The notes under the pieces were generated by a model, which was not told the origin of the DNA, did not search any database, and was given only the letters and a program-made list of their open reading frames with translations. DNA of 64,000 nucleotides from Litchfieldella anticariensis FP35 = DSM 16096 (GTDB lineage Bacteria > Pseudomonadota > Gammaproteobacteria > Pseudomonadales > Halomonadaceae), in contig NZ_KE332391.1 in assembly GCF_000409775.1 (NCBI RefSeq), positions 613,652-677,651 on the forward strand, in the 5' to 3' direction. Below, in pieces: positions 28,617-36,762 of this stretch; positions within the stretch are counted from its first letter, which is position 1, and each line of letters opens with the position of its first letter. The position numbers and the translations under genes are program-made.

Positions 28617-29933
28617 TTATTCATGTTCGTCGAGCGACTCGACACGAATACGGGTAACTGGTCCGGCAATATCGGCCAGCGATTCAAGCTGACGAATCGC
28701 TTCATTCATGTGCTTCTCGCGCGTACGGTGCGTGAGCAGAATGATCGGCACCAATTCGCCCTCGGTGGCCTCCTTCTGGATGATCGCCTCGATCGAGATA
28801 CTTTGCTCGGAGAGAATGGTCGCCACCCGCGCCAGCACACCGGGGCGGTCCACCGCCAGCAACCGCAGGTAATAGGCGGTGACGATGTCCTCCATGGGCA
28901 ACATCGGCAGGCTGTTCACGCTCTCGTGGATACCGCTGAAAGCCAGGTAAGGCACCCGGTAGTGATGATCGGTGGTGATATCGCGGGCCACGTCGAGCAG
29001 ATCAGCGACCACGGCCGATGCGGTGGGTTCGGCACCAGCGCCAGCACCGTAATAAAGTGTCGGCCCCACGGCATCCCCCATCACGGCGATGGCATTCTTG
29101 ACGCCATGCACGTTGGCCAGCAACCGCTCCTTGGGAATCAAGGTTGGATGCACGCGCAGTTCGAAGCCGGCCTCAGTGCGCTTGGAGATACCCAGATGCT
29201 TGATGATATAACCGAGATTGTCGGCCTGTTCGACATCCTCGGCAGTGATCCGCGAGATACCTTCGGTGTAGGCCTTCTCGAACTGCAGCGGCACGCCATA
29301 GGCGATGGAAGCAAGGATGGTCAGCTTGTGAGCGGCATCGATACCTTCGACGTCGAAGGTCGGATCCGCCTCGGCATAGCCCAGAGCCTGTGCCTCGGCC
29401 AGTACATCCTCGAAAGCGCGGCCTTCATCGCGCATATGAGTCAGGATATAGTTGCCGGTGCCATTGATGATACCGGCCAGCCACTCGATGCGGTTGCCAC
29501 CAAGCCCCTCGCGCAACGATTTGATCACCGGGATACCGCCAGCCACCGCAGCCTCGAAGGCCACGATCACGCCCTTCTCGTGGGCAGCCTGGAAGATCTC
29601 GTTGCCATGCACGGCAATCAGCGCCTTGTTGGCGGTGACCACATGCTTGCCGTGCTCAATGGCGGTCAGTACCAATTCGCGAGCCACCTCATAGCCACCG
29701 ATCAGCTCGACCAGCACGTCGACATCAGGGTTCCTGGCCACCTCGAAGATGTCTGCAGTCGTCTTGACGCCGGTGGTATCGCAATCCGGGTTGTCACGGC
29801 GCATCGCCACCTGCTCAATGACGATCGGCCGTCCTGCACGCCGAGCGATCTCATTGGCATTGCGTGTCAATACATTGAAGGTACCGCCGCCTACGGTGCC
29901 CAGACCACAGATTCCTACTCTCACCGGTTTCAA
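28617..29933 (-). CDS. hom: Homoserine dehydrogenase
   Basis: NAD(P)H-dependent reduction of aspartate semialdehyde to homoserine. The 438-aa protein has the Rossmann start KPVRVGICGLGTVGGGTFNVL, the catalytic region with GTGNYILTHM and EADPTFDVEGIDAAHKL, and a C-terminal ACT domain (YLRLLAVDRPGVLARVATIL) that probably senses threonine. TTG at 29933 is taken as start: AGGGGAA lies 8 nt before it and the family length is exact, whereas the ATG at 29999 would add 22 unrelated residues. This is the monofunctional type, without an aspartokinase domain. Confidence 0.95.
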   Translation of the reverse strand: MKPVRVGICGLGTVGGGTFNVLTRNANEIARRAGRPIVIEQVAMRRDNPDCDTTGVKTTADIFEVARNPDVDVLVELIGGYEVARELVLTAIEHGKHVVTANKALIAVHGNEIFQAAHEKGVIVAFEAAVAGGIPVIKSLREGLGGNRIEWLAGIINGTGNYILTHMRDEGRAFEDVLAEAQALGYAEADPTFDVEGIDAAHKLTILASIAYGVPLQFEKAYTEGISRITAEDVEQADNLGYIIKHLGISKRTEAGFELRVHPTLIPKERLLANVHGVKNAIAVMGDAVGPTLYYGAGAGAEPTASAVVADLLDVARDITTDHHYRVPYLAFSGIHESVNSLPMLPMEDIVTAYYLRLLAVDRPGVLARVATILSEQSISIEAIIQKEATEGELVPIILLTHRTREKHMNEAIRQLESLADIAGPVTRIRVESLDEHE

Positions 29934-30025
29934 CGTCGTATTCCCCTTGCTTGTATCATGTTGTCGCGATGTCACCATGCCCGCTAACTTGTCCAGCATG
30001 ACACAGGTACATCGTAGTATCAGCG

Positions 30026-30775
30026 TCAGTCGTTCAGGCCAAGCATCTCGACCAGACGCTCAGCCGGCACATAGCCTGGAACCATGCGTCCATCCGGCAT
30101 GACGATCGCCGGAGTCCCCTGGACGCCGAGTTCCATGCCCAGATGATACTGTTCCTCGACCGGATTGTCGCAGTCCGGCGAGTTGGACAATGTCTCCCCC
30201 CGCTTGGCAGCGGTCATCGCCTCAGTCCGGTTTTCCGAGCACCAGACCTGACTCAGCGTACGCCCGCCCTCTGAGCCCATACCTGCCCGTGGAAACGCCA
30301 GATATTGCACTTCGACTCCCATCTCATTGAGCTTGGGCACCTCCTCGTGCAGGCGGCGGCAATAGGGGCAGGTGGTATCGGTAAACACTGTGATCGCAGC
30401 ACGACGCTCACCGGTGCCACGGAAAATCACACGCTCGCTCTCCGGTACTTGAGTCAGGCGCGCAGCACGCTCGGCATTGCGCCGCTGCTCGGTGAGATTG
30501 ACCAGCCCGTTCTCGCCATTCTCGTAGATATCCCCCACCAGGAAATGCTTGCCCTGCGCATCACTGTAGAAGGTTTCACCATTTTCCAAACGCACTTCGA
30601 AGAAGCCATCGAGTGGTGTTTCGCGCACCTCGGCGACAGGCATGGGCTCGCCGTTCACGGTCAGCCGCTCAGCCAAATCGTGGTGGGCCGAAGCCAGGGC
30701 AGTCACAGGCAGCCCAATAGCAATCAAGGTAGTGGCAAGCAATGTTGTCAGGACAGGCATCAAGCGTCGATTCAT
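30026..30775 (-). CDS. dsbC: Periplasmic disulfide isomerase DsbC
   Basis: The 249-aa precursor carries a Sec signal peptide (MNRRLMPVLTTLLATTLIAI, cleavage near ALA). The mature protein has an N-terminal dimerisation domain followed by a thioredoxin fold with active site TTCPYCRRL, a second cysteine pair (WCSEN and DCDNP) and the cis-proline loop QGTPAIVMPDG. It reshuffles wrong disulfides and is kept reduced by DsbD. It begins 2 bp after xerD, the conserved xerD-dsbC pair. Confidence 0.96.
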   Translation of the reverse strand: MNRRLMPVLTTLLATTLIAIGLPVTALASAHHDLAERLTVNGEPMPVAEVRETPLDGFFEVRLENGETFYSDAQGKHFLVGDIYENGENGLVNLTEQRRNAERAARLTQVPESERVIFRGTGERRAAITVFTDTTCPYCRRLHEEVPKLNEMGVEVQYLAFPRAGMGSEGGRTLSQVWCSENRTEAMTAAKRGETLSNSPDCDNPVEEQYHLGMELGVQGTPAIVMPDGRMVPGYVPAERLVEMLGLND

Positions 30776-30777
30776 GG

Positions 30778-31680
30778 TTAACCTCGAGGATGATGAGCAG
30801 CATGTAGCGCTTCCAGGCGAGCCTGAGCGACATGCGTATAGATCTGCGTAGTCGATAGGTCGCTATGACCGAGCAACAGCTGTACGACACGCAGATTAGC
30901 GCCATGATTCAATAAGTGGGTCGCAAAGGCGTGACGCAAAGTGTGTGGCGACAGCGGCTTATCGATCCCTGCCGTCACGGCATGGATCTTGATTCGGTGC
31001 CAGAACGTCTGGCGTGTCATGAAACCGTCATGGCGGCCAGGGAACAAAGGGGGCCGAGTGACATCGGCCATCAAGGCACCCCGTCCGGCACGCAGATAGC
31101 GCTCTAGCCAGGCGAGCGCCTCTTCTCCTATCGGCACCAGCCGCTCCTTGTCACCCTTGCCAATTACCCGGATCACGCCTTGGCGCAGGTTGACCGACTC
31201 CATGGTCAAGCCAACCAACTCGGAAACTCGCAGGCCGCTGCCATAGAGCACCTCGAGCATGGCACGATCGCGCAGCCCTATGGCCGAATCCAGATCGGGG
31301 GCTTCGAGCAAGCGTTCGACTTCGACTTCATCGAGAGTGCCGGGTAACTGCGGCTGTACCCGGGGCAGTCGCACCTCAGTGAGGGGGTCGTACTCAATTA
31401 CCCCATTGGCCAATGCCCAGCGATAGAAACGACGCAGACTCGACAGCAGCCGAGCGTTGGTACGCAGTTGATAACCGACAGCCCGCCGTTCGTCCAACCA
31501 TTCCGGCAACGCCCGAGGAGCCGGGATCAGTAGCGATAGTCCGTGCGCCTTGAGATGGTTTTGCCACGCCTTCAGGTCGCGACGATAAGCGGCCAGTGTA
31601 TGCTCGCTAGCCCCCTGCTCAAGCCATAGGGCATCGAGGAAAGCATCCACCAGGACATCACTCTCACTCGTGTCACTCAT
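30778..31680 (-). CDS. xerD: Site-specific tyrosine recombinase XerD
   Basis: With XerC it resolves chromosome dimers at dif under FtsK control. The 300-aa protein has an N-terminal SAM-like core-binding domain and a C-terminal catalytic domain with all residues: Arg in YGSGLRVSEL, Lys in GKGDKERLVPI, HTLRHAFATHLL, and LGHSDLSTTQIYTH with the Tyr nucleophile. ATG 31680 follows GAGGG at 5 nt; GTG at 31686 would overlap that site. It sits next to dsbC, which supports XerD over XerC. Confidence 0.94.
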   Translation of the reverse strand: MSDTSESDVLVDAFLDALWLEQGASEHTLAAYRRDLKAWQNHLKAHGLSLLIPAPRALPEWLDERRAVGYQLRTNARLLSSLRRFYRWALANGVIEYDPLTEVRLPRVQPQLPGTLDEVEVERLLEAPDLDSAIGLRDRAMLEVLYGSGLRVSELVGLTMESVNLRQGVIRVIGKGDKERLVPIGEEALAWLERYLRAGRGALMADVTRPPLFPGRHDGFMTRQTFWHRIKIHAVTAGIDKPLSPHTLRHAFATHLLNHGANLRVVQLLLGHSDLSTTQIYTHVAQARLEALHAAHHPRG

Positions 31681-31701
31681 CGCCACCCTCAGATGCGCCG
31701 A

Positions 31702-31732
31702 AACCCCGCCCCGCGCAAGCGGTGACGGGGTC
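31702..31732 (-). terminator. Hairpin at the end of the rpsP-rplS operon
   Basis: Outer stem ACCCCG (31703-31708) with CGGGGT (31726-31731) and an inner stem CCGC/GCGG with a GCAA loop (31711-31722). On the minus strand it is followed by TTTC. It lies about 55 bp past the rplS stop and before xerD. Confidence 0.5.
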
Positions 31733-31784
31733 TCATGAGGTACGGTCCAATACGGTACCGCACCACGTCAGCCTGGGCTTGCGC

Positions 31785-32141
31785 TTAGGCCAGCTTTTCC
31801 TTGATGCGAGCAGACTTGCCGCTGCGCTCACGCAGGTAGTAGAGCTTGGCTTGACGTACGTCACCACGACGCTTGACGTCGATGGAAGCGACCAGTGGGC
31901 TGTAGGTCTGGAAGGTCCGCTCGACGCCGACACCATGAGAAATCTTACGCACGGTGAAGGCGGAGTTCAGACCGCGGTTGCGCTTGCCAATCACCACGCC
32001 TTCGAAGGCCTGCAGACGCTCGCGGTTACCTTCCTTGACTTTGACCTGGACGACCACGGTATCACCGGGGGCAAAGGCCGGGACTTCCTTGGACATCTGC
32101 TCGGCTTCGATCGCCTGGATCACCTTGTTCTTGCTGCTCAT
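31785..32141 (-). CDS. rplS: 50S ribosomal protein L19
   Basis: The 118-aa protein begins [20 protein letters not shown] and contains [20 protein letters not shown] and [13 protein letters not shown], the L19 core at the 30S-50S interface. Last gene of rpsP-rimM-trmD-rplS, with 122 bp between trmD and rplS. Confidence 0.97.
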   Translation of the reverse strand: MSSKNKVIQAIEAEQMSKEVPAFAPGDTVVVQVKVKEGNRERLQAFEGVVIGKRNRGLNSAFTVRKISHGVGVERTFQTYSPLVASIDVKRRGDVRQAKLYYLRERSGKSARIKEKLA

Positions 32142-32263
32142 TGCTCGCTCCTCAATGTTGCCTTGTCCATCAAGCTTCGCTCGATGGCTGTGATCCCGAC
32201 GCTTGGCCCGAAACGGGCGATGACGCGGGAGTCGATTCTGTGTATGACGCAGGTCACCCTATT

Positions 32264-33061
32264 TCAGTCTTCGCTCGGGTTAGCCTGCACCTCCGCCTGA
32301 CTGGCGTATTCTTCGATGAACTCATCGAGCAACACCTGCTGCTCGCGACTCAGAGCTCGGTTCTCCAACAGGTCAGGACGTCTCAACCAGGTACGTCCCA
32401 ATGACTGCTTCAACCGCCAGCGCTTGATCGCTGCATGGTTGCCACTGAGCAGCACCTCCGGTACCGAGCGCCCCTCGAACTCTTCGGGACGTGTGTAATG
32501 CGGGCAGTCCAGCAACCCATCGTTGAAGGAGTCCTCCACCGCTGAGTCCTGATGACCCAACACACCTGGTACCAAGCGTGCCACAGCGTCAATCAGCACC
32601 ATGGCCGGCAGTTCGCCGCCACTCAACACATAGTCGCCGATCGACCACTCTTCATCGATGTCGCTTTCCACGACACGTTCATCGATGCCTTCGTAACGGC
32701 CAGCGACTACCACGAGTGGATCGGCGCTAGCCAGCTCCTGCACACCCCGCTGATCCAGAGGTCGCCCCTGGGGCGACAGGTAGATCACCTTGGCCGGTCG
32801 GCCTGTCACGACCTCAGCCCGAACACGGGCATCGGCGATGGCGCCACGCAGGGTCTCGACCTTCATCAACATACCCGGACCGCCCCCATAAGGGCGATCG
32901 TCTACCGTGCGGTGCTTGTCCTTGGCATAATCCCGAGGGTTCCAGAACTCCAGCTCCAGTACCCCTTGCTTGACCGCTCGCCCCGTCACGCCATGTTGCG
33001 CGATCGCGTCGAACATCTCCGGGAACAACGAAACAACACCAATCCACACGGTAGCAAACAT
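32264..33061 (-). CDS. trmD: tRNA (guanine-N1)-methyltransferase TrmD
   Basis: Methylates G37 of tRNAs that read CNN codons, preventing +1 frameshifting. The 265-aa SPOUT protein has [34 protein letters not shown], the trefoil-knot SAM site [10 protein letters not shown] and [25 protein letters not shown]. Full length with a C-terminal domain slightly longer than in E. coli. In the conserved operon 54 bp after rimM. Confidence 0.97.
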   Translation of the reverse strand: MFATVWIGVVSLFPEMFDAIAQHGVTGRAVKQGVLELEFWNPRDYAKDKHRTVDDRPYGGGPGMLMKVETLRGAIADARVRAEVVTGRPAKVIYLSPQGRPLDQRGVQELASADPLVVVAGRYEGIDERVVESDIDEEWSIGDYVLSGGELPAMVLIDAVARLVPGVLGHQDSAVEDSFNDGLLDCPHYTRPEEFEGRSVPEVLLSGNHAAIKRWRLKQSLGRTWLRRPDLLENRALSREQQVLLDEFIEEYASQAEVQANPSED

Positions 33062-33115
33062 CCCGTTAGCGTCATCCCGGCGACTACGCTCGGGAAGTGC
33101 CCTGTCAGATCTCGT

Positions 33116-33682
33116 TCAAAACTCAGGATCCCAATCCACCATCATGATGCCGGCGTCCAAGTCCACATTGAGCACCACTTGATCGGGTAGAAAGGGCAGC
33201 AGTCGTTCTCGATCGTCGATGGATTCGGCGTCTGCTACCACGACCATGACGTCATTGGCTCCAGTCTCGAACAGATAGTTCACATGTCCCAGGACGATGC
33301 CCTGCACGGTCACCACCTGCAAACCTTCCAACTGATGCCAGTAGTAGTCGCCAGGCGCAAGCTCGGGTAATGCCTGTTTAGGCAGTAGCACCTCAGCTCC
33401 CACCAGTTTTTCAGCCTGATCGCGGGACGTCACGCCATCAAGACTGACCACCAGGCCTTTGCCATGACGCCGTCCTTGCCTGATTTGCCAAGTCTCGATG
33501 CGGCCGGCATACCTCAGCACCCATTCGGGGTAATCGAGAATGCCATCAATAGGGCTGGTGTACGAATACACCCACAACCACCCCTTGACACCATAAGGAC
33601 TGGTCAGCTTACCCAGCACCACGTGCTGGTCGTCACTGCCGCCATTGGCGTGCCCTACCACTGTCGATACATCGTTGGACAT
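33116..33682 (-). CDS. rimM: 16S rRNA processing/30S assembly factor RimM
   Basis: Binds S19 and helps mature the 30S head. The 188-aa protein has the RimM N-domain (VLGKLTSPYGVKGWLWVYSY) and the C-terminal PRC-barrel (DYYWHQLEGLQVVTVQGIVL, ending VVLNVDLDAGIMMVDWDPEF). The N-terminus carries about 18 extra polar residues before the domain. Second gene of the rpsP operon, 47 bp after rpsP. Confidence 0.96.
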   Translation of the reverse strand: MSNDVSTVVGHANGGSDDQHVVLGKLTSPYGVKGWLWVYSYTSPIDGILDYPEWVLRYAGRIETWQIRQGRRHGKGLVVSLDGVTSRDQAEKLVGAEVLLPKQALPELAPGDYYWHQLEGLQVVTVQGIVLGHVNYLFETGANDVMVVVADAESIDDRERLLPFLPDQVVLNVDLDAGIMMVDWDPEF

Positions 33683-33729
33683 GGTCGTTCACGCCTCGCC
33701 TTGTGGTCAGGCCAGCGCCGCAGTCAGGC

Positions 33730-33978
33730 TCAGGCCTGCTTGCGGGCTTCCTTGATCAACTCGGCGACACGGTCGGACACTTGGGCCCCGTGATCCTGCC
33801 AATGAGCGACACGATCCAGATCGATACGCAGGCGCTCTTCCTGACCACGGGCGACCGGGTTGAAGAATCCGACCCGCTCGATGAAGCGGCCGTCGCGAGA
33901 TTTGCGCGAGTCGCTCACCGTCAGGTGGTAGAAGGGACGCTTCTTGGCGCCACCACGTGCCAGACGAATGGTAACCAT
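33730..33978 (-). CDS. rpsP: 30S ribosomal protein S16
   Basis: The 82-aa protein begins [20 protein letters not shown] and contains [21 protein letters not shown], which is S16. The 23-codon longer frame is rejected because the family starts at this Met. First gene of rpsP-rimM-trmD-rplS; the promoter and a palindromic leader element lie in the 289 bp upstream, which separate it from ffh. Confidence 0.97.
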   Translation of the reverse strand: MVTIRLARGGAKKRPFYHLTVSDSRKSRDGRFIERVGFFNPVARGQEERLRIDLDRVAHWQDHGAQVSDRVAELIKEARKQA

Positions 33979-34052
33979 TGCGTTAACTGTCCTTCGGTTG
34001 AAGTTACTGAATATTGCCGGGCCCGGCCATGTTACCGTGCCCCTCAACTGTG

Positions 34053-34070
34053 GGCTTTCCTAGGAAAGCC
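34053..34070. repeat. 18-bp perfect palindrome in the rpsP leader
   Basis: GGCTTTCCTAGGAAAGCC reads the same on both strands and lies about 75-92 bp upstream of the rpsP start codon, downstream of the proposed promoter. As RNA it could form a 7-bp stem with a 4-nt loop. It lacks a T-run, so it is unlikely to be the ffh terminator. Confidence 0.6.
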
Positions 34071-34198
34071 AGGCCTCGACGATGCAATACGGAATATCGC
34101 CGAGCGGCCGGTTGTCACGACGTGGCGCGCGGTCCTGCCACGAAGACGCAGCATTCTACGGAAATCGACGCCACTTGGGAACCTTTTGCTTGCCGAAA

Positions 34199-34227
34199 AT
34201 TCGTCACGGCACGCTTGCCACTGTCAA
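34199..34227 (-). promoter_or_regulatory. Possible rpsP operon promoter
   Basis: On the minus strand a consensus TTGACA (34227-34222) is followed after 17 bp by the weak -10 ACGAAT (34204-34199). The -35 box lies inside an inverted repeat ACTGTC-AAA-GACAGT (34220-34234). The -35 is persuasive, the -10 is not. Confidence 0.35.
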
Positions 34228-34267
34228 AGACAGTCTCAACCGTACCGACTCATTCTGGAGCAAGACC

Positions 34268-35683
34268 TCAGCGCCAGGGGAAACCACCTCCCGGACCACC
34301 CATGCCACCAGGCCCTCCCATACCACCACCTGGGCCTCCGCCTCCCATCATGCCGGACATGCCCCGCATCATCTTCTGCATGCCGCCTTTCTTGCCTGCC
34401 TTCTTCATCATCTTCTGCATCTGCTTGTGCTGCTTGAGCAAACGATTGAGGTCAGGCACCTGAAGGCCGGCCCCTGCAGCGATGCGCCGCTTGCGTGAGC
34501 CATTGATGATTTCAGGCTTGCGACGTTCCTTGGGGGTCATCGAGTTGATCAGTGCCTCTAGCTTACCCAGCTCCTTCTCGGGACCCGGGCCCTGTGCCAA
34601 CTCGGCCATCTGCCCCATGCCGGGCAGCTTGCTCATCAGCCCCCCCATGCCGCCCATCTTCTTGAGCTGTTGAAGCTGGTCGCGGAAATCCTCGAGGTCG
34701 AACCCTTCGCCCTTCTTGACCTTCTTGGCCAGTTTCTCGGCCTTGCCCTTATCGACGGTGCGCTCGGCTTCCTCGATCAGCGACAGCACATCGCCCATGC
34801 CCAGAATGCGCGACGCTACCCGGTCGGGGTGGAAGGGCTCCAAAGCATCGACCTTCTCACCCACCCCCATGAACTTGATCGGCTTGCCGGTAATATGGCG
34901 CACCGACAGGGCAGCACCACCACGGGCATCGCCATCGGCCTTGGTCAGCACCACGCCGGTCAACGGCAGCGCCTCATGGAATGCCTTGGCGGTATTGGCT
35001 GCATCCTGACCGGTCATGGCATCAACCACGAACAGGGTCTCGTGAGGCTCGATGGCACGATGCAGGGCTCGGATCTCATCCATCATGTCGGCATCGACAT
35101 GCAAACGACCGGCGGTGTCGACGATCACCACATCGTGGAACTGGATCCTGGCATGCTTGAGCGCCGCTTGGGCAATGGCCACCGGTTGCTGGGAACTGGT
35201 CGATGGGAAGAAGTCGACATCCACCTCCTTGGCCAGCGTCTCGAGCTGGTCGATAGCTGCCGGACGATACACATCGGCAGACACCACCAGCACCTTCTTC
35301 TTCTCGCGCTCTTTCAAATAGCGCGCCAATTTAGCCACCGAGGTAGTCTTACCTGCGCCCTGCAGGCCCGCCATCAGGACCACCGCCGGTGCTCCCTTGA
35401 GACTCAGGCCCTCGTTCGGCTCGCCCATGATCGCCTCGAGTTCCTGCTGGACGATCTTGACGAACTGCTGGCCTGGCGACAGGCTCCTCGATACCTCCTG
35501 CCCCACGGCACGCTCGCGGACACGCTCGATGAACGCCTTGACCACCGGCAGGGCCACATCGGCCTCCAGCAGCGCCCGGCGCACCTCACGCAAGGTATCC
35601 TTGATATTGTCTTCGGTCAGTTTGGCCTGACCGCTAATGGACTTCAGCGTCTGCGATAGACGTTCTGTCAAACTCTCGAACAT
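34268..35683 (-). CDS. ffh: Signal recognition particle protein Ffh
   Basis: SRP GTPase that binds 4.5S RNA and hydrophobic signal sequences on nascent chains. The 471-aa protein starts MFESLTERLSQTLKSISG, with the N domain, G1 GLQGAGKTTSVAKLA, DTAGR and TKADGDARGG. The methionine-rich M domain ends in an unusually Gly/Pro/Met-rich tail in which GGPGG and GGMGG units repeat over about 30 residues before FPWR. ATG 35683 is the family start; a 13-codon extension is unlikely. Preceded by a clear sigma-70 promoter. It pairs functionally with ftsY at 14114-15484. Confidence 0.97.
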   Translation of the reverse strand: MFESLTERLSQTLKSISGQAKLTEDNIKDTLREVRRALLEADVALPVVKAFIERVRERAVGQEVSRSLSPGQQFVKIVQQELEAIMGEPNEGLSLKGAPAVVLMAGLQGAGKTTSVAKLARYLKEREKKKVLVVSADVYRPAAIDQLETLAKEVDVDFFPSTSSQQPVAIAQAALKHARIQFHDVVIVDTAGRLHVDADMMDEIRALHRAIEPHETLFVVDAMTGQDAANTAKAFHEALPLTGVVLTKADGDARGGAALSVRHITGKPIKFMGVGEKVDALEPFHPDRVASRILGMGDVLSLIEEAERTVDKGKAEKLAKKVKKGEGFDLEDFRDQLQQLKKMGGMGGLMSKLPGMGQMAELAQGPGPEKELGKLEALINSMTPKERRKPEIINGSRKRRIAAGAGLQVPDLNRLLKQHKQMQKMMKKAGKKGGMQKMMRGMSGMMGGGGPGGGMGGPGGMGGPGGGFPWR

Positions 35684-35721
35684 GGGCCTCTCCGGCAGTG
35701 ATGCCTTGGCTGTGACCGGCA

Positions 35722-35750
35722 ATTATACGCCTTAGCGGCGCGAGTCTCCA
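35722..35750 (-). promoter_or_regulatory. Sigma-70 promoter of ffh
   Basis: Minus strand: -35 TGGAGA (35750-35745, 4 of 6 consensus bases), a 17-bp spacer and a consensus -10 TATAAT (35727-35722). This places transcription start about 30 bp upstream of the ffh ATG at 35683. Found by eye. Confidence 0.6.
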
Positions 35751-35877
35751 TGCACCATGCACCTGTCGTCTCCATAGTAGTGACTGGGCGCGATCCGGGG
35801 GATTCGGTATAGTGGTCGTCTTCGATTAGGTTTCCCATTGGCATTTCGCCGTTGTCGACGGTGCACGGACATCACGA

Positions 35878-36678
35878 ATGCAGGCGCTCCCCTTCGCCCT
35901 ATTAGCCACCATCTTCTATCTCGGCGCGGCCTCTTGGCAGGGACTGGCACTGTCTCGCCGCGTTCCACAACGCCCACTCCTGGTACGCGGCGTGGGGCTG
36001 CTGGCACTGGTCTGCCACACGCTAACGATCACCGCCCTCATTCGCGACACCGGCGAGCTGACCCTAGGATTGTCGTCCAGTGCCGTATTGGCCAGTGCCG
36101 TGATCGCCGCCCTGTTATTGGCAGTCAGCTTGATCAAGCCAGTGCTCAACGCCTCTGTCGGGCTGTTTCCACTGGCCGCCGTCACGTTGCTGCTTGCGGT
36201 GGGGCTACCCAGCCCAACCCATGATACTGACCTGACACCGGGTATCGCTTTTCACATCGTCAGCTCAGCCTTGGCTTTCTCACTGTTCGCCATCGCCACC
36301 GTGCAGGCAGTACTTCTGGCCGTGCAGAACCAGGCATTGCGTCACCACCATACTCGCGGCATCGTCCAGGCCTTGCCGCCACTGACCACTATGGAACGGG
36401 TACTGTTCGAGCTGATCTGGGCTGGCATGATATTACTCACTGCCGCTATCGTCAGCGGGTTTCTATTTCTCGACAACCTCTTCGCTCAGCATTTGGCTCA
36501 CAAGACCATACTGTCACTAGGGGCATGGGTGATATTCTCGGTGCTGCTGGCAGGCCACCATTGGCTGGGCTGGCGAGGTCTGCGTGCGGTACGCTGGACA
36601 TTAGGTGGTAGTATTCTGTTGCTGTTGGCCTACTTCGGCAGCAAGTTCGCATTGGAAGTCGTCTTTCAGTCGACCTGA
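35878..36678 (+). CDS. ypjD: Inner-membrane protein YpjD, cytochrome c assembly (CcsA)-like
   Basis: A 266-aa polytopic membrane protein with eight or so hydrophobic segments. It has the CcmC/CcsA-like fold core, including PGIAFHIVSSALAFSLFAIA and ITHKTILSLGAW-type segments (here LAHKTILSLGAWVIF) with conserved His residues. Its place, divergent from ffh and followed by corB, is conserved in E. coli (ffh-ypjD-yfjD), where it has been linked to magnesium/cobalt resistance together with the CorB-like neighbour. No cytochrome c maturation genes are nearby, so a role in haem handling is not supported. Confidence 0.88.
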   Translation: MQALPFALLATIFYLGAASWQGLALSRRVPQRPLLVRGVGLLALVCHTLTITALIRDTGELTLGLSSSAVLASAVIAALLLAVSLIKPVLNASVGLFPLAAVTLLLAVGLPSPTHDTDLTPGIAFHIVSSALAFSLFAIATVQAVLLAVQNQALRHHHTRGIVQALPPLTTMERVLFELIWAGMILLTAAIVSGFLFLDNLFAQHLAHKTILSLGAWVIFSVLLAGHHWLGWRGLRAVRWTLGGSILLLLAYFGSKFALEVVFQST

Positions 36679-36762
36679 CCCTTCTTCAACGGAGTGCGCC
36701 TTGACAGTCTCTCGGGGAATCCCTACAAACGAGCCTGATACGCGATTGAGGATCCATCGATC

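Noticed and set aside
28209..29987. Long plus-strand open frame of 592 codons opposite thrC and hom
   Set aside because: It is antisense to two well-supported enzymes, has no ribosome-binding site or domain, and is explained by GC-rich codon bias on the other strand.
34021..34267. Small RNA or additional gene between ffh and rpsP
   Set aside because: Short open frames here lack start signals and conservation that I can recognise; the region is better read as promoter and leader.
34670..35659. Plus-strand open frame of 329 codons opposite ffh
   Set aside because: Antisense shadow of a conserved GTPase gene.
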